Assembly (NCBI RefSeq): GCF_030622045.1
Contig: NZ_CP130886.1
Coordinates: 124,001-188,000 of the forward strand
Length of the DNA: 64,000 nucleotides
Origin: Planctellipticum variicoloris
GTDB lineage: Bacteria; Planctomycetota; Planctomycetia; Planctomycetales; Planctomycetaceae
Direction of reading: 5' to 3'
The notes under the pieces: model-generated
The model's database searches: none
Told to the model about the DNA's origin: nothing
Seen by the model: only the letters and a program-made list of their open reading frames with translations
Part shown: in pieces, positions 55,608 through 64,000 of the stretch
How the letters are laid out: the number at the start of each line of letters is the position of its first letter
Numbering within the stretch: the first letter of the stretch is position 1
Program-made: the position numbers and the translations under genes

Positions 55608-55811
55608 TTGTGAAGGTTCGGCAGAGCCCCGCAGACGCCCGGACCTCGGCAGCGGGCATTTTCCGCTCATCGGGAGGCTGAAACTCGCTGCGGGCGCTCA
55701 CATTCGGTCGACGTGCGGCGTATGATCGGTGACCGTTCGAGCGGGCGATCGGGTGCTGTCGCCCATTCGGAATTTCTGGCGAGCCGCCTCCCTTTTTCCT
55801 GAGACGTCGCA

Positions 55812-58010
55812 ATGGGTGATTTTCGCCGGGTCTGGCACCGGCTTGTCATGTTGACAGCCGTCCTGGCGGGCGGAACTCCAGCCCTTGCCGCAGCCCCGAC
55901 AAACCCGTTGCGCATCGGCTGGAACGGGCTCGTGCATCTGGGGCGCTGGACTCCGGTTCGCATGGCGGACGGCGCCTATTCCCTCCAGGATCTGGTGACC
56001 GTCGATCCGCATGGCCACTTGGTCGAATGGGGCGTCGAACCAACCTCGGATGGCACGCACTACGTCCGCTTTGGCCGGCCCGAAGCGCAACTGACCGCGA
56101 AGCTTGCCGATTCCGATGTGACGCTGGAGTCGAATTCCGAGTCCCTGACCGTTCTGCCGGAAAGCGGAAAACTGATTCTCACCGTCGGCGCTCTGAAGGG
56201 CTTTGAGTTCGCGGAGGCCGATCGGACGACCGGAACGTTCTCGCCCCACTTTGTCGCAGCACTGAGCTCCGCGGCCGAATTGCCAATCGACCCGCGCGGC
56301 TACGACTCCGCAGCCTGCGTGGTCCTGAGCGGCCTGCCCGAATTGAGTCACGCTCAGTCGGCGGCCCTGCGGACCTGGGTCGGCCAGGGGGGACGACTGG
56401 TGCTGGCCTTGCCCCCCGATCCCGGTCGGTTGAAGTCCTCGCCGCTGGCGTCGTGGTTGCCGTTCACTGTTGCAGACGAACCCATCCAGGTGCGCGGTGT
56501 CGGACGATTGGAGGCGTTTTCGGGAAAGAACGTCCGAATCCCTCTGCCGCAACGGCAGATGATGATGAAGGTCACGGCCCCCGACGGCGTCACGCTCGCC
56601 GCCGAACGGGATGATCTGCTCCTGGTCAGAATTCCCTACGCCTTCGGTGTGGTGACGGTCCTGACGCTGGAAATCCCGCCCGAGTCCCCGACAGCCGAGT
56701 TCGGCAAGTCGCCGTTGAGCCGCTGGCTGGCGCTGTCGGATTTCTGTCGTCAGCTCGTCGAGTCGCCGAAACCGAACGCGGAAGAATTTCGGAAGACTCG
56801 GCGACTGGGGACGCAGCTTTCGTCGACGGGCATCACCGATCTGTCGTCGCAACTTTACGCCGTGCAGGAACATCATGCCGACGTCCGTCGAACGACCCCT
56901 TGGCCGGCGATGGGCTGGATGCTGGCCCTCATCGTGGTCCTGGCGGCCGCCGACTACGGCGTCGTGCATTTCGTGCTGAAACGCCCGCAGGCCACCTGGG
57001 TCACCTTGCCGGCGCTGATCGCCGTGGCCTGCGGACTGTCGGCCTGGGCCGCTCAGAGCCAGAACGGAACCGACTGGCGGACGAACGTACTGGAACTGAT
57101 CGACGTCGACGCAGCGACCTCGACCGCCCGCGTCCAGACCTGGGTCGACGTTTTCAGTGCGGCGGGGCAGAGACGTTCGATTGAAGTTCAGCCATCGAAG
57201 GTTGCGTGGCTGCACGCGGAATCATCGGCAGGCGCCTGGCCGGAAGCTCTGACCTGGGAAGGCTTTCCGGAGACCGTCTTCGGCGGAATGTATCGTTCCG
57301 GAGGCTTGGACTGGAATTCGGCGCGCTATCGCGTGGCCGGCCCCGGCCGGCTGGACGACGTCCCCTGGCTGCAGTGGTCGACGCAGGCGCTGACGAATCG
57401 CTGGTCCGCCGGAGCCACGTCGCCGGTCGAGGCGAAACTGAAGTTCGTGGGAGTCGGGCGACTCAGCGGAACGCTCAAGAATGCGTCCGGAGTGCCTCTG
57501 GACGACTGGATGATCGCCTACGGCAATCGCCTGTATCGACGGTTGCAGGATCGCGGCGGCGACGATGTGCTTCCCTTGGAACCCGGCGAAGTCTGGGATC
57601 TGGACGGCCCCGACGTCGTGCAGCACAACATTCGAACCCTGCTGACGCGAACGACTTCGACTGTCATTGGACGTTCCGGCGAAAACATGAAAGATGTTCG
57701 CACCGAACAGGGGCGATACGATCCGCTGGGCCTCGATCCGACCGAACTGATCCGGCTGCTGACCTTCCACCAGGAGATCGGCGGATCCGGATTCACCGGA
57801 CTGTCCAACAACCTGCTCGAAGACCGGGATGCAACCCGGCAGCTCGAATTGCATCGCGCCGTGTTGTTCGCTCGCGTGGAGCTGCCGATCTCCGAAATCT
57901 CGCTGGATGGCGAAGAAATCGCCCCGAACCGCAGATCCACATTCCTGCGCGTCATCCTCCCCGTTGAACGGACCAGCGAAGAAGTCCGTTTTCTGCCAAA
58001 GCTCGAGTAG
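55812..58010 (+). CDS. Large secreted/membrane protein next to ABC ATPase
   Basis: A 732-residue protein with a signal peptide (residues 1-27, ending ALAAAP), an outer region of about 330 residues with a Rossmann-like element (DSAACVVLSGLPELSHAQSAALRTWVGQGGRLVLALPP; compare DUF4350/GldG-like domains), two membrane spans near 370-395 and 397-413, and a second soluble part of about 300 residues. The organisation recalls the auxiliary proteins that work with ABC transporters in gliding-type or Nod-type exporters. It lies 70 nt upstream of an ABC ATPase gene, which supports that reading. No family identified with confidence. Confidence 0.8.
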   Translation: MGDFRRVWHRLVMLTAVLAGGTPALAAAPTNPLRIGWNGLVHLGRWTPVRMADGAYSLQDLVTVDPHGHLVEWGVEPTSDGTHYVRFGRPEAQLTAKLADSDVTLESNSESLTVLPESGKLILTVGALKGFEFAEADRTTGTFSPHFVAALSSAAELPIDPRGYDSAACVVLSGLPELSHAQSAALRTWVGQGGRLVLALPPDPGRLKSSPLASWLPFTVADEPIQVRGVGRLEAFSGKNVRIPLPQRQMMMKVTAPDGVTLAAERDDLLLVRIPYAFGVVTVLTLEIPPESPTAEFGKSPLSRWLALSDFCRQLVESPKPNAEEFRKTRRLGTQLSSTGITDLSSQLYAVQEHHADVRRTTPWPAMGWMLALIVVLAAADYGVVHFVLKRPQATWVTLPALIAVACGLSAWAAQSQNGTDWRTNVLELIDVDAATSTARVQTWVDVFSAAGQRRSIEVQPSKVAWLHAESSAGAWPEALTWEGFPETVFGGMYRSGGLDWNSARYRVAGPGRLDDVPWLQWSTQALTNRWSAGATSPVEAKLKFVGVGRLSGTLKNASGVPLDDWMIAYGNRLYRRLQDRGGDDVLPLEPGEVWDLDGPDVVQHNIRTLLTRTTSTVIGRSGENMKDVRTEQGRYDPLGLDPTELIRLLTFHQEIGGSGFTGLSNNLLEDRDATRQLELHRAVLFARVELPISEISLDGEEIAPNRRSTFLRVILPVERTSEEVRFLPKLE

Positions 58011-58080
58011 TCCGGAAAGACTGCTTCTGAAGACTGCGGCTTACCGAAGTGTCGTGAGTTGACTGCGGAAGACTTAAGAC

Positions 58081-59010
58081 GTGATTGAAACTCGCCAACT
58101 GACAAAACGCTACGGTCACCTGATCGCGGTGAACGAGATCAACCTCAATCTGAAAGAGGGGGATGTCTTCGGGTTCATCGGTCCGAACGGCTCGGGCAAG
58201 ACGACGACCATGAAAATGATCGCCACGCTCCTCAGCCCCGACTACGGCGAAGCCTACGTCTGCGGCAAATCGATCTACACCCACCAGGCCGAAATCCGCC
58301 GCCTCGTCGGCTACATGCCCGATTTCTTCGGCGTCTACGACGACATGACAGTCATCGAGTACCTGGAATTCTTCGCCGCCGCCTACCGGATCAGCGGCCC
58401 GGCCCGCCGGAAGGTCTGCGAGGAAAAACTGGAGCTCGTCGACATGACGTTCAAACGGGACGCCATGGTCAATCAGCTCTCCCGCGGTCAGACTCAGCGC
58501 ATCGGTCTCGCCCGCGTGCTGCTCCACGAGCCTCAAGTCCTGTTGCTGGACGAACCCGCCAGCGGCCTCGACCCTCGGGCGCGCATCGAGATCCGGAACC
58601 TCCTGAAGCGGCTGGGAGAACTCAACAAAACAGTCGTCGTATCGAGCCACATCCTTCCCGAACTGGCGGACGTCTGTACGCGGGTCGGGATGATCGAGAA
58701 GGGGCAGCTCCTCGTGGACGATTACGTCGACGAAGTCATGAAGAAAGCCCGCCGGCACATCGTGCTGAATGTTCGCGTGCAGGAGGGAACCGAACGGGCG
58801 GCAGGCCTGCTGGAGTCCCACCCGCTGGTCGAGAGCGTCTCGATCACCGGCAAAGGCGTGATCGAAGCCGTCCTGGTCGCCGGAACGCTCGACTACAGCC
58901 CGCTGCCGACGCTGCTGTTCGAGAGCGGCTTCAAGCTGCTCCTGTTCCGCGAAGAAGACGTCAATCTCGAAACCGCATTCCTGGAACTGACGCAGGGACT
59001 GGTCCAGTAA
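58081..59010 (+). CDS. ABC transporter ATP-binding protein
   Basis: A 309-residue exporter-type ATPase of the CcmA/DrrA class. Walker A GPNGSGKTT, signature LSRGQTQRIGLARVLL, Walker B VLLLDEPASGLD and the His switch in VVSSHILPEL are complete. The C-terminal 90 residues form the regulatory tail common in this class. It starts at GTG 58081 with GGAAGA about 8 nt upstream. The permease is not next door downstream; the membrane protein upstream may be the partner, or the permease may lie elsewhere. Confidence 0.92.
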   Translation: MIETRQLTKRYGHLIAVNEINLNLKEGDVFGFIGPNGSGKTTTMKMIATLLSPDYGEAYVCGKSIYTHQAEIRRLVGYMPDFFGVYDDMTVIEYLEFFAAAYRISGPARRKVCEEKLELVDMTFKRDAMVNQLSRGQTQRIGLARVLLHEPQVLLLDEPASGLDPRARIEIRNLLKRLGELNKTVVVSSHILPELADVCTRVGMIEKGQLLVDDYVDEVMKKARRHIVLNVRVQEGTERAAGLLESHPLVESVSITGKGVIEAVLVAGTLDYSPLPTLLFESGFKLLLFREEDVNLETAFLELTQGLVQ

Positions 59011-59094
59011 AGCGGGCCTCGGGATTCGGGTCTCGCAGACAGACGACAATCGCTTCGACGCAGCGAGCCCGAGACGCTTGACGTGAACCTGAGG

Positions 59095-59138
59095 TCAAAA
59101 CAAAACCGCCGGCGGTGCTCTGAGAGCGCCGCCGGCGG
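59095..59138 (-). terminator. Rho-independent terminator of the DEAD-box helicase gene
   Basis: CCGCCGGCGG at 59106-59115 and 59129-59138 flank TGCTCTGAGAGCG, giving a stem of about 16 bp with one G-T pair and a tiny loop. In the reverse direction it is followed by TTTTGTTTTG, a good T tract. It lies 35 nt beyond the helicase stop. It may also stop the convergent ABC gene, though no T tract exists in that direction. Confidence 0.85.
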
Positions 59139-59173
59139 AAAGTTATCAATCAGGATGCTCGACCGAGGCCGCC

Positions 59174-60625
59174 TTAACGATCGCCGTTGGCAGGACGGCC
59201 GCGACCGGCCCCCACGAACTTCCGGGCGGCTGGCTTACCCGTCGGACGGCGGTATCCCCCGGCCCCATGTTCGCCATGCACATGATGGCCGCCTTCGCCC
59301 TGAGCGGCTGCGGGCCGCGGCGGACGCGGCTTGGCCGGCTGCTGCTGAGACTGCTGCTCGCCCTGTGGCTTCCGCGGACGGGCCGGCGGCCCTCCCTGCT
59401 GTCCCTGCCCCTGCGGCCGACGCGGCTTGAAATTCGACTGCTGCGGACGCGGCGCGCGAACTTCTTCCGCAGGATCAACCGAGAACGGCGTCACTTCAAC
59501 CCGGAGCTTGTAACCGAGCTGACGCTCGATCGCCCGCAGCATGGAACGCTCGTCCGCACTGCAGAACGCAATCGCAATCCCGGTCTGACCGGCCCGGCCC
59601 GTTCGTCCGATCCGGTGCGTGTAGGTTTCCGGCTCGCGCGGAAGATCGTAGTTGAAGACGTGCGAGACGCCGTCGACGTCGATGCCGCGGGCGGCGAGGT
59701 CTGTCGCGACCAGTACCTGGACGCGATTGGCCTTGAACGCAATCAGCGTCCGCTGGCGGGCGGCCTGGCTCTTGTTGCCGTGGATCGCTTCAGCGACGAC
59801 GCCCGCTTCTTCGAGCTGCCGCACGACGCGGTCGGCGCCATGCTTGGTCCGGGTGAAGACGATCGATCGCTTCGTGGCCGGCTCGCCCAGATAACGGGTC
59901 AGCAGACGCGTCTTCTGACCGCCGGGGACAAAGCAGACCGACTGTTCAATCAGTTCGGTGGTTTCCTGGACCGGAGCGATATCGATCCGAGCCGGGTTCA
60001 CGAGAATGTCGTGGGCCAGTTTTGCAATCGGGCCGGGCATCGTCGCCGAGAAGAGCAGGTTCTGACGCTGCGCCGGCAGAGTGGCGATGATCCGCTGCAG
60101 GTCGGGCATGAAACCCATATCCAGCATGCGGTCGGCTTCGTCGAGGACGAAGATTTCAATGGTCGACAGGTCCACGAGTCGCTGATTCATCAGGTCCAGC
60201 AGCCGGCCCGGAGTGGCGACGATGATGTCGACCCCGCGACGGATGCTCTGAGCCTGCGGATTCTGGCTGACCCCGCCATAAATGACCGTGCCGCGAAGTC
60301 CCGTGTGGCGACCGTAAGCGTGCAGACTTTCGTCGATCTGCGAAGCGAGCTCGCGGGTCGGCGACAGAATCAGCGCCCGCGGTCGGCGCGGTGGCTGCCG
60401 GTGAGCCGGGCCGGTCTGCGGCGCGGTCGACAGCATGAGATTGTTGAGAATCGGCAAGGCAAACGCGGCGGTCTTGCCGGTGCCGGTCTGAGCGCAACCC
60501 AGCACATCGGACCCACGCAGCACGTGGGGGATGGCCTGTTCTTGAATGGGGGTCGCGGTCGTGTAGCCTTCTGCAGTGGTAGCGCGGACGATGGGCTCAG
60601 CGAGCCCCAGTTCCAGAAACGTCAT
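59174..60625 (-). CDS. DEAD-box RNA helicase (RhlE type)
   Basis: A 483-residue RNA helicase. Q motif (TPIQEQAIPHVL), motif I AQTGTGKTAAF, Ia PTRELASQI, II VLDEADRMLD, III FSATMP, IV SIVFTRTKHGA, V ATDLAARGIDV and VI HRIGRTGRAG are all present. The C-terminal 110 residues are low-complexity, rich in Arg, Pro, Gln and Gly (RNA binding). The ATG at 60625 with AGGA 7 nt upstream is preferred over a frame extended by 103 non-family residues. Role: unwinding of RNA, for example in ribosome assembly or cold adaptation. Confidence 0.93.
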   Translation of the reverse strand: MTFLELGLAEPIVRATTAEGYTTATPIQEQAIPHVLRGSDVLGCAQTGTGKTAAFALPILNNLMLSTAPQTGPAHRQPPRRPRALILSPTRELASQIDESLHAYGRHTGLRGTVIYGGVSQNPQAQSIRRGVDIIVATPGRLLDLMNQRLVDLSTIEIFVLDEADRMLDMGFMPDLQRIIATLPAQRQNLLFSATMPGPIAKLAHDILVNPARIDIAPVQETTELIEQSVCFVPGGQKTRLLTRYLGEPATKRSIVFTRTKHGADRVVRQLEEAGVVAEAIHGNKSQAARQRTLIAFKANRVQVLVATDLAARGIDVDGVSHVFNYDLPREPETYTHRIGRTGRAGQTGIAIAFCSADERSMLRAIERQLGYKLRVEVTPFSVDPAEEVRAPRPQQSNFKPRRPQGQGQQGGPPARPRKPQGEQQSQQQPAKPRPPRPAAAQGEGGHHVHGEHGAGGYRRPTGKPAARKFVGAGRGRPANGDR

Positions 60626-60970
60626 TCGTAGTCCTGACGAGAGTGCATCCAGGACCGAATGCGAGGAACGCAGCGTGCGCCCTACAGAAATTCCATTGGA
60701 CCTGGCAGTGATCCAACGGGCATGGCCAACGAGGGGCAAGGGCCGTGAGGAATCAACCGATGAGGGAAGGATATCGGCGACGGGTGTGGAAGTCCAGAGG
60801 AGAGAATCGTTGAGGGGCGAGCGTTGAGCGTTGAGAATCGTCGCCAGGCAGCGAGAGACAGGTCCGCCTGGTCTGGATCGTAAGTGACTGTAGCAAAAGG
60901 TCCTGCGTGACTTTGGCGAGCGGAATCCGGTCACGCTGGAAGCGAAAGTTTCTGCGCTGGAAATTCTTTT
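60626..60970. other. Long leader region upstream of the helicase gene
   Basis: No coding frame with protein character. GTTGAG occurs three times within 60807-60834. The stretch lies between the helicase start and the stop of the HD-domain gene upstream. Long untranslated leaders are known for some cold-inducible helicase genes, but nothing specific is visible here. Confidence 0.35.
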
Positions 60971-62017
60971 TCAAGTGGTCACGAACCCGCGGAAGATACG
61001 CCGTTTGAGCGGATTGTCCCGATTGGTGAACTCTTCGTTCCCGGGCGTCCGTTCGGATTCCAGGGCCATCACCACCATGTGAAATTTGGCGTCAATATCG
61101 TCGGCATAGTACACCAGCAACGCTTCAGGCGTACTCGGGCTGACCGGACTCCCCCATTCCGGAACCGCCTGGTGCGCCAGAATGATATGCTCCAGCCGCA
61201 ACAGGATCTCGGGGTCAAAGTCTGCGTCGTGCGCAGCGGCCTCCCGCACCAGATCGCGCCCCAGCACGATGTGACCGATCAGCCGCCCCGCGGCGGTGTA
61301 CTCGGCCCCCCCCGGTCGCTGCTGCAGTTCGATCGTCTTGCCGATGTCGTGCAGTATCGCCCCGGCGACGACGAGCGACTTCGACAGCGGCGGCTCGAGG
61401 CGCGGATACTGGTCGCGGTACTTGTCGGCAAGATAAACCGCTGTCCGGGTGACCGAGAGCACATGTTCCAGAAATCCCCCCCGAAACGCATGGTGATGAT
61501 GGCTCGCGGCGGCCATCTCGCGGAGCTGGTCGGCGCGATCGTCCAGAATTCTGGCGACCAGCCGGCGGAGCGGGAGCTCGCTGATGTGCTCTTCTGCAAG
61601 CTGCCGGAGGTCCGACAGCATCTGGTCCGGATCGAAACGGGAACTGGGGTGGAAATCTCCCGGATCGAAGCCGGCCGACCGGTCGGCCTCCTCAATCGGA
61701 CGGATCTTCTCCAGCTCGAACTGCGGACCGAACTGGTTCTCGAAGTACCGACCGCGAACTTTGTAGAACCCCCCGACCAGCCAGCGCTGGTCGCAGTCCT
61801 CAAACCAGCCTCCGTCGCTCCAGATCATCGACGTGACCGACCGGCGCAGGTCGCGGAACGCGGCCCGATAGAACGGCTTGCCGTCGCGAGTCTTCGCGGA
61901 CTCCTTGCCGGACAGCAGCACGAAACAGTCGCCGGTCTGGCCGGGCTCAAGTTCGCACAGTTTCAGAACCCGGGGTTCGGGCTCCGCGACTCGGGACGCA
62001 GCGGATCGGGGCGGCAT
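60971..62017 (-). CDS. OB-fold/HD-domain 3'-5' exoribonuclease (YhaM-like)
   Basis: A 348-residue protein. The N-terminal OB-like domain (residues about 15-110: ELEPGQTGDCFVLLSGKESAKTRDGKPFYRAAFRD) is followed by an HD domain with HHHHAFRGGFLEH and the metal pair in ILHDIGKT, and later IILAHQAV. This is the layout of YhaM/CBF1-type 3'-5' exoribonucleases of Gram-positive bacteria, which degrade single-stranded RNA and DNA. The start is ATG 62017. It lies 30 nt downstream of the SMP-30 gene on the same strand, so they may share a transcript. Confidence 0.87.
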   Translation of the reverse strand: MPPRSAASRVAEPEPRVLKLCELEPGQTGDCFVLLSGKESAKTRDGKPFYRAAFRDLRRSVTSMIWSDGGWFEDCDQRWLVGGFYKVRGRYFENQFGPQFELEKIRPIEEADRSAGFDPGDFHPSSRFDPDQMLSDLRQLAEEHISELPLRRLVARILDDRADQLREMAAASHHHHAFRGGFLEHVLSVTRTAVYLADKYRDQYPRLEPPLSKSLVVAGAILHDIGKTIELQQRPGGAEYTAAGRLIGHIVLGRDLVREAAAHDADFDPEILLRLEHIILAHQAVPEWGSPVSPSTPEALLVYYADDIDAKFHMVVMALESERTPGNEEFTNRDNPLKRRIFRGFVTT

Positions 62018-62047
62018 GGCGAATCGCTCTCCGGCACGGGAAGCAGA

Positions 62048-63052
62048 TCAGGGAGCCAGCTCCGGGTGATAGCCCGCGATCTGCAACGGCATACGATACA
62101 GCCCCGATCCGACCGTTGCATAGAGGATTTTTGACTCGTCACCCGTTCCAAAAGTGCAGTTGGTCGGCAACGCCTCGGTCGGCAGGAAGGCCAGTTCTTT
62201 CCCCTCGGGAGAATAAACCACGATCCCATGCCGTCTCTCAGAACGGACCGCCGCATAAATGTGCCCTTCGACGTCCGTCGTCATCCCGTCGATTCCCAGC
62301 TCCTTGCCGAAATCGACGATCACCGTTTTCTCCCCCAGCGAGCCGTCGGCGGCGACCGGAAACGCATTGAGCGTCATCCGCCCGGGAGCCGCCGGCGGAG
62401 GCGAATCGGGCAGCCCCGGCGATCCGTTGTCGGTCTCCGCAACATAGAGAATCTTCCCGCCGGGAGAAAAGATCACGCCGTTGGGCTTGGTGATCGCATC
62501 GGTGGCCCGAACGACCTTCCCGCCAGGAATCCACCGGTAAACGCTCATCTGGTCGAGTTCAAGGGGTTCGAAACCGACATACCGCGGATCACTGAAGTAA
62601 ACCCACCCCTTCGGGTGGACGACCAGGTCGTTCGGGGCATTGAAGCGCTTCCCCTCAAACCGATCGACGAGCATGCGGAGCGTGCCCCGCGAAGTCACTT
62701 CGCACAATCCCCGGTGTCCCCGATTGGCTCCGCAGACCGCCAGCAACCGCCCGCTCCGATCGAAGAACAGTCCGTTGCTCTGGCCGCTGTCGGCGACGTG
62801 GACCTCGGTCTTCCCAGTCCTGGGCGAGAACTTCATGATCCGGCCGGCCTGAGTTCCCGCAATGGCGATGTCGCTGAAATAGACCTCGCCGCCAGGCGCA
62901 ACGGCGACCCCCTCGGTGAACTCCCCCTCGTCCCAGAGAACTTCCCACTTCGATCCCGGAGCAACGATCCGCGGATCGCCCGATGGAGCGGCCTCTTGAG
63001 CAGCGCACGGCGAAATCGCCAACAGTCCCAGAAAACACCATACGGCCCGCAT
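62048..63052 (-). CDS. Secreted SMP-30/gluconolactonase-family protein
   Basis: A 334-residue protein with a signal peptide (residues 1-18, VWCFLGLLAISPCAAQ) and an SMP-30 propeller: FTEGVAVAPGGEVYFSDI, SNGLFFDRSGRLLAVCG, FNAPNDLVVHPKGWVYFSDPRY and KPNGVIFSPGGKILYVAETDNG. The ATG at 63052 with AGGAG 7 nt upstream is preferred; the longer frame runs through intergenic sequence. It is a paralogue of the protein at 18423-19481, with the same blade signatures. Likely periplasmic lactonase; it precedes the YhaM-like gene by 30 nt. Confidence 0.91.
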   Translation of the reverse strand: MRAVWCFLGLLAISPCAAQEAAPSGDPRIVAPGSKWEVLWDEGEFTEGVAVAPGGEVYFSDIAIAGTQAGRIMKFSPRTGKTEVHVADSGQSNGLFFDRSGRLLAVCGANRGHRGLCEVTSRGTLRMLVDRFEGKRFNAPNDLVVHPKGWVYFSDPRYVGFEPLELDQMSVYRWIPGGKVVRATDAITKPNGVIFSPGGKILYVAETDNGSPGLPDSPPPAAPGRMTLNAFPVAADGSLGEKTVIVDFGKELGIDGMTTDVEGHIYAAVRSERRHGIVVYSPEGKELAFLPTEALPTNCTFGTGDESKILYATVGSGLYRMPLQIAGYHPELAP

Positions 63053-63511
63053 GGAGCGTCTCCTGTCGGAATTCAATTGCGAGGGTCTTCGACGAGTCTC
63101 GACGGTGACTACCGTAACGGTGACGATTCCAGCCTCGCAAGATGCGATCTGATCTCTGCTCGCAAAAAACCGAAGATGAACCTCCCATGAAGCTCCAGAC
63201 GCACCGGAGGGGAACCAATGAAACGGTCTGTCCACCCAAAGACTTCACAAATTCAGGTATGCTCTGCCCCGCGAAATCACCGGTATCGACTCTGAAACAG
63301 TACGCCTTTTCGTCTTGTCCCCTCTCCCGACGTCTTCGTTGGGAGAGGGCCAGGGTGAGGGTCTTCGAAGTGGTCGGAGTGCCATTCACGGAGAAAGGAC
63401 GGCCCGCCTCACATTCGTGGCCCGTGATTGAGATGACTCAGGCTCTCAATCGAGTGAGCAGGCCATCGCACGGAATATTCTGGCAATTCGCGACTCCCTA
63501 TTCCCTTCTCG
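63053..63511. other. Intergenic region with a CCCTCTCCC/GGGAGAGGG hairpin
   Basis: No gene is supported. CCCCTCTCCC (63319-63328) pairs with GGGAGAGGG (63341-63349), followed by CCAGGGTGAGGG, which matches the 'gagagggccagggtgaggg' element scattered between genes in many bacterial genomes. Nearby ATTCGCGACTCCCTATTCCC-like text is low-complexity. Confidence 0.6.
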
Positions 63512-64000
63512 CTACTCGCTCGTCCCCCGACCCGAAATCCCGGCCCCGTCGAAGCAATCCGGAATCGCTGGCAGAACCATCTGGACCCAGAAACGGGTCC
63601 CGTCGGCAGTCAGGTGGCAGACATCGGAAAAGTGCTCACCGTCCGCGGGAAATTCACGGGCAAGATCGAGAAACCGCAGATCCGGCCCCGCCGCCGCGAC
63701 CGCCAGTTCGCGAATCTGCCGATTGTGCGCATCCAGCGTCCGCGACACGTTGTCCGGCAGCCCCCAGGCTTCCACCGGAAGCTCGTAAACGCCGGAGCCG
63801 TAGCCGAGTTCGTGCGAACGGAAGGCGTCGCGGGTGTAATTTTCCGGCAGGAACGACGCAAAACTGCAGAGCACGACAACGCCCTGTTGCTCCCGGACGC
63901 CGGCGACAATCTCGGCCAGGTTCTGACGAAACGGGCCGGGTGTCCGGATCTCGGAACCGAACGCGAGATCGGCCGCCTCCGGCTCCCCCAGACCGATCCG
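63512..64000 (-). CDS. SGNH/GDSL-type hydrolase, N-terminus beyond the window
   Basis: The reverse-strand frame is open to the window edge, giving 162 codons of the C-terminal part: GEPEAADLAFGSEIRTP ... FRQNLAEIVAGVREQQGVVVLCSFASFLPENY ... VAAAGPDLRFLDLAREFPADGEHFSDVCHLTADGTRFWVQMVL. The ending DVCHLTADG fits block V (DxxH) of SGNH hydrolases, where the catalytic Asp and His lie. The nucleophile Ser is expected upstream, outside the window. Probable esterase or carbohydrate deacetylase. Confidence 0.82.
   Translation of the reverse strand, partial: RIGLGEPEAADLAFGSEIRTPGPFRQNLAEIVAGVREQQGVVVLCSFASFLPENYTRDAFRSHELGYGSGVYELPVEAWGLPDNVSRTLDAHNRQIRELAVAAAGPDLRFLDLAREFPADGEHFSDVCHLTADGTRFWVQMVLPAIPDCFDGAGISGRGTSE

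Overview
The window looks like a piece of a GC-rich Planctomycetota chromosome. The evidence is the protein content: two secreted multi-domain proteins of the planctomycete cytochrome C / DUF1549 / DUF1553 type, three Tat-exported DUF1501 proteins, DUF1080 and DUF6807 proteins, SMP-30 and NHL beta-propellers, a membrane-anchored Ser/Thr kinase with a large outer region, and a Kdo/LPS-type envelope gene pair. I see one tRNA (Arg, anticodon UCG), no rRNA, no CRISPR array, no phage and no insertion sequence.

Layout. 1-1.9 kb: a truncated membrane protein gene, a gene-poor stretch and tRNA-Arg. 2.2-19.5 kb: two polysaccharide/sugar-acid loci facing each other. The first is AraC regulator <-> DUF1549/1553 - DUF1501 - NHL propeller - zinc dehydrogenase. 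The second is DUF1501 - DUF1549/1553 - GntR <-> aldolase/double-cupin fusion - 2-hydroxyacid dehydrogenase - SMP-30 lactonase. They converge on a nested inverted repeat at 9778-9870, and the GntR divergent promoter carries three CTGAT repeats at exact 12-bp spacing. 19.5-22.9 kb: polysaccharide deacetylase, DUF6807 protein, a membrane protein and a lone jelly-roll protein. 23.3-28.8 kb: envelope genes (FabH, then KdsD with a good sigma-70 promoter and a very large LptA/LptC-like protein). 28.8-36.1 kb: PL10-like pectate lyase, Uup-type ABC-F ATPase, thioredoxin-fold protein without redox cysteines, SDR, a highly acidic 100-residue protein, a metallophosphoesterase and small unknowns. 36.5-46.4 kb: Ser/Thr kinase, TruD, hybrid histidine kinase, nucleoside deaminase, an orphan DUF1501 protein and an unknown secreted protein.

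46.7-49.6 kb holds an rlmN gene divergent from a thioredoxin-like gene. A seemingly perfect 630-bp tandem duplication, bounded by the 7-mer CTGGCGG, has copied the divergent promoter and left truncated copies of both genes. 49.7-53.2 kb: a fusion of ankyrin repeats, haem-binding motifs and an alpha/alpha-toroid-like region, then a DUF1080 protein. 53.3-55.6 kb: an FAD oxidoreductase gene overlapping an ECF41-type sigma factor gene, preceded by a sequence matching the ECF41 promoter (TGTCACA, 16 nt, CGTC). 55.8-64 kb: a large membrane protein with an ABC ATPase, a DEAD-box helicase with a strong terminator, a YhaM-like OB/HD nuclease, a second SMP-30 protein and the end of an SGNH hydrolase.

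The most distinctive items are the microhomology-bounded duplication, the ECF41 operon with its matching promoter, the mirrored catabolic loci with the aldolase-cupin-cupin fusion and 12-bp repeats, and the giant LptA-like protein beside KdsD. Functions come from motifs and context only; no database search was possible.
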